Shown here: piece after piece, positions 41,452 to 42,592 of the stretch
Layout of the letters: each line of letters opens with the position of its first letter
Position numbering within the stretch: position 1 is the stretch's first letter
Source of the DNA: Leptospiraceae bacterium
Lineage (GTDB): Bacteria; Spirochaetota; Leptospiria; Leptospirales; Leptospiraceae
Length of the DNA: 42,592 bases
Direction: 5' to 3'
Assembly: GCA_017996175.1 (NCBI GenBank)
Contig: JAGOHK010000033.1
Span: 1-42,592, forward strand
The notes under the pieces: generated by a model
Databases searched by the model: none
The model's input: only the letters and a program-made list of their open reading frames with translations
What the model was told of the DNA's origin: nothing
Program-made: the position numbers and the translations under genes

Positions 41452-42592
41452 ATGGTAAAAACATTAGCAGAATTGTATCGGGAATCAGCGAGTAAGTTTG
41501 GAAACAAACCTGCATTTTTTTCGAAAGATGAAAAGAAACAATATACCCCAACGAATTTTAATGAAATTTATGAAATGGGTCTTAGTCTGGGAGAAGCGTT
41601 AGTTGATCTAGGAGTGCAAGCAAGAGAGAAAATTGGAATTATTGCTGATCATCGTCTTGAGTGGGTAATTTCTGATGCTGGAATTCTTATGACTGGGGCG
41701 GCTAACGTTCCGAGAGGAACAGATGTTACTGAATCCGAATTGGAGTATATTTTAAATCATTCAGAAGCTAAAATTTTATTTATCGAAAATGATAAGGTCT
41801 TAGAAAAATTCAACAAAATAAAATCAAAGACTTCTGTTAAAACATTAATCCTTATGGATCCAAAGGCTAAGGGCGAATCTGGAATTTTAAAACTATCTGA
41901 TTTAATAGAGAAAGGAAAAAAACTCAGAGAAGGCGGAGCTAAAAAAGTAGATGCAAGAATTTCGGAAATCAAACCGGATGATTTATTTACTGTGATTTAT
42001 ACGTCAGGAACAACAGGTCAACCAAAAGGTGTAATGCTTATGCATTCTAATATGATCCACCAGATAATCGATGTTGCCCCCTTGATGGAAAGTGGACCGA
42101 GTGATAGATTCTTATCCATACTTCCTGTTTGGCATATTTTTGAAAGAGGATTTATGTATGTTGCGATTCAAGTAGGCAGTGCAACCTATTTTACAAATGT
42201 GCGTGATATGCGAGATGACTTTGGAAAAGCAAAACCAACTTTCATGGGTTCAGCTCCCAGGCTCTGGGAAAGCATTTACCTTGGGATTTACAATCGTTTG
42301 AATGATCCCAAACAAACTCCTCCTGCCCGAAAGATGATTTTTGATACTGCTTATTTTTTCTCTAAACATTTTCATGCTGGGGTAAGATTTTTGCAAGGAC
42401 ATCAATTGGATTTAGAAGGAAGGAGCATTGGCAAATCGCTATTACTCGCAGTAAAATCTATAATCGTTGTTATCCTCACCTTTCTTCCGTACCTCTTACT
42501 AGATGCAGTTGTATTATCTAAAATACGATTGGCAACTGGTGGTCATTTGCGTGCGACTTGTTCGGGCGGCGGAGCTTTACAAAGTCATGTAG
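41452..42592 (+). CDS. Long-chain acyl-CoA synthetase, AMP-binding (3' partial)
   Basis: The frame starts at ATG 41452 and runs off the window end with 380 codons read. The N-terminus (MVKTLAELYRESASKFGNKP) and GIIADHRLEWVISDAGILMT belong to the AMP-dependent synthetase family. The ATP loop is YTSGTTGQPKGVML, followed by SILPVWHIFERGFMY, typical of long-chain FadD enzymes. LLLAVKSIIVVILTFLPYLL suggests a membrane-associated insertion, as in the FAA1-like group common in spirochaetes. It would activate fatty acids to acyl-CoA, which suits Leptospiraceae since they live on fatty acids. The C-terminal domain with the A8 and A10 motifs lies outside. It is real even though no stop is seen. Confidence 0.92.
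   Translation, partial: MVKTLAELYRESASKFGNKPAFFSKDEKKQYTPTNFNEIYEMGLSLGEALVDLGVQAREKIGIIADHRLEWVISDAGILMTGAANVPRGTDVTESELEYILNHSEAKILFIENDKVLEKFNKIKSKTSVKTLILMDPKAKGESGILKLSDLIEKGKKLREGGAKKVDARISEIKPDDLFTVIYTSGTTGQPKGVMLMHSNMIHQIIDVAPLMESGPSDRFLSILPVWHIFERGFMYVAIQVGSATYFTNVRDMRDDFGKAKPTFMGSAPRLWESIYLGIYNRLNDPKQTPPARKMIFDTAYFFSKHFHAGVRFLQGHQLDLEGRSIGKSLLLAVKSIIVVILTFLPYLLLDAVVLSKIRLATGGHLRATCSGGGALQSHV

Noticed and set aside
1-42592. tRNA, rRNA, prophage or insertion sequence
   Set aside because: I looked for T-loop-like GTTCRANYC contexts, rRNA stretches and transposase or integrase motifs and saw none.

Overview
The window looks like chromosomal DNA of an AT-rich spirochaete of the family Leptospiraceae. 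The main evidence is two paralogues of DUF1564, a family I know only from Leptospira and relatives, at 3499-4092 and 19640-20140. Other evidence is the flagellar gene set (flgB-flgC-fliE and fliK-like-flgD-flgE), many lipoproteins with spirochaete-type loose lipoboxes, and a SpoIIE phosphatase with a membrane sensor and TPR tail. I see no tRNA, rRNA, CRISPR array, prophage or insertion sequence. The species cannot be named from this sequence alone.

Layout. 1-5 kb: 3' part of a biotin carboxylase/biotin carrier protein, an exported TPR protein, a DUF1564 protein and an AlkB-type DNA/RNA demethylase. 5-8 kb: a CLC anion transporter with CBS domains and a haem-motif lipoprotein. Beside them a CsoR-family repressor is divergent from a membrane rhodanese and a DUF2892 protein, with two matching 16-bp operators between. 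8-15 kb: an unusual PrsW-like/PilZ-like/cyclic-nucleotide-binding fusion, a HEAT-like exported protein with a MoeB/ThiF-type enzyme, a SpoIIE phosphatase and a TetR repressor divergent from a fatty acid desaturase. 16-25 kb: MgtE and the two flagellar clusters. 25-33 kb: a GAF/HD-GYP c-di-GMP phosphodiesterase, TsaB, a polysaccharide deacetylase, a frameshifted metallo-beta-lactamase-fold lipoprotein, a Cys-rich lipoprotein, a heptosyltransferase and a thiolase-like protein. 33-42.6 kb: bacterioferritin, an ankyrin protein with a lipoprotein, an ankyrin pseudogene, an astacin-type protease, a lytic transglycosylase, two unknown proteins, a gamma-carbonic anhydrase-like protein and the 5' part of an acyl-CoA synthetase.

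The least ordinary content is between the genes. (1) Two copies of a bipartite stem-loop element, at 2022-2190 (minus) and 20288-20440 (plus), keep identical linker sequences while their stems differ but still pair. That covariation suggests a structured RNA or DNA repeat. (2) Two related imperfect palindromes at 24667-24778 and 28639-28718 share TGTGTAAAAG ends and contain CTCTGTG-like motifs, which recur as fragments elsewhere. (3) A 38-nt hairpin-forming sequence is repeated exactly, 29-30 nt before the start codons of two genes for secreted proteins.

Other points are a gene split exactly at an A AAA AAT heptamer, a hook protein whose crosslinking cysteine position appears to hold serine, and a thiolase-like protein without the nucleophilic cysteine. 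All assignments come from reading motifs by eye; no database search was run.
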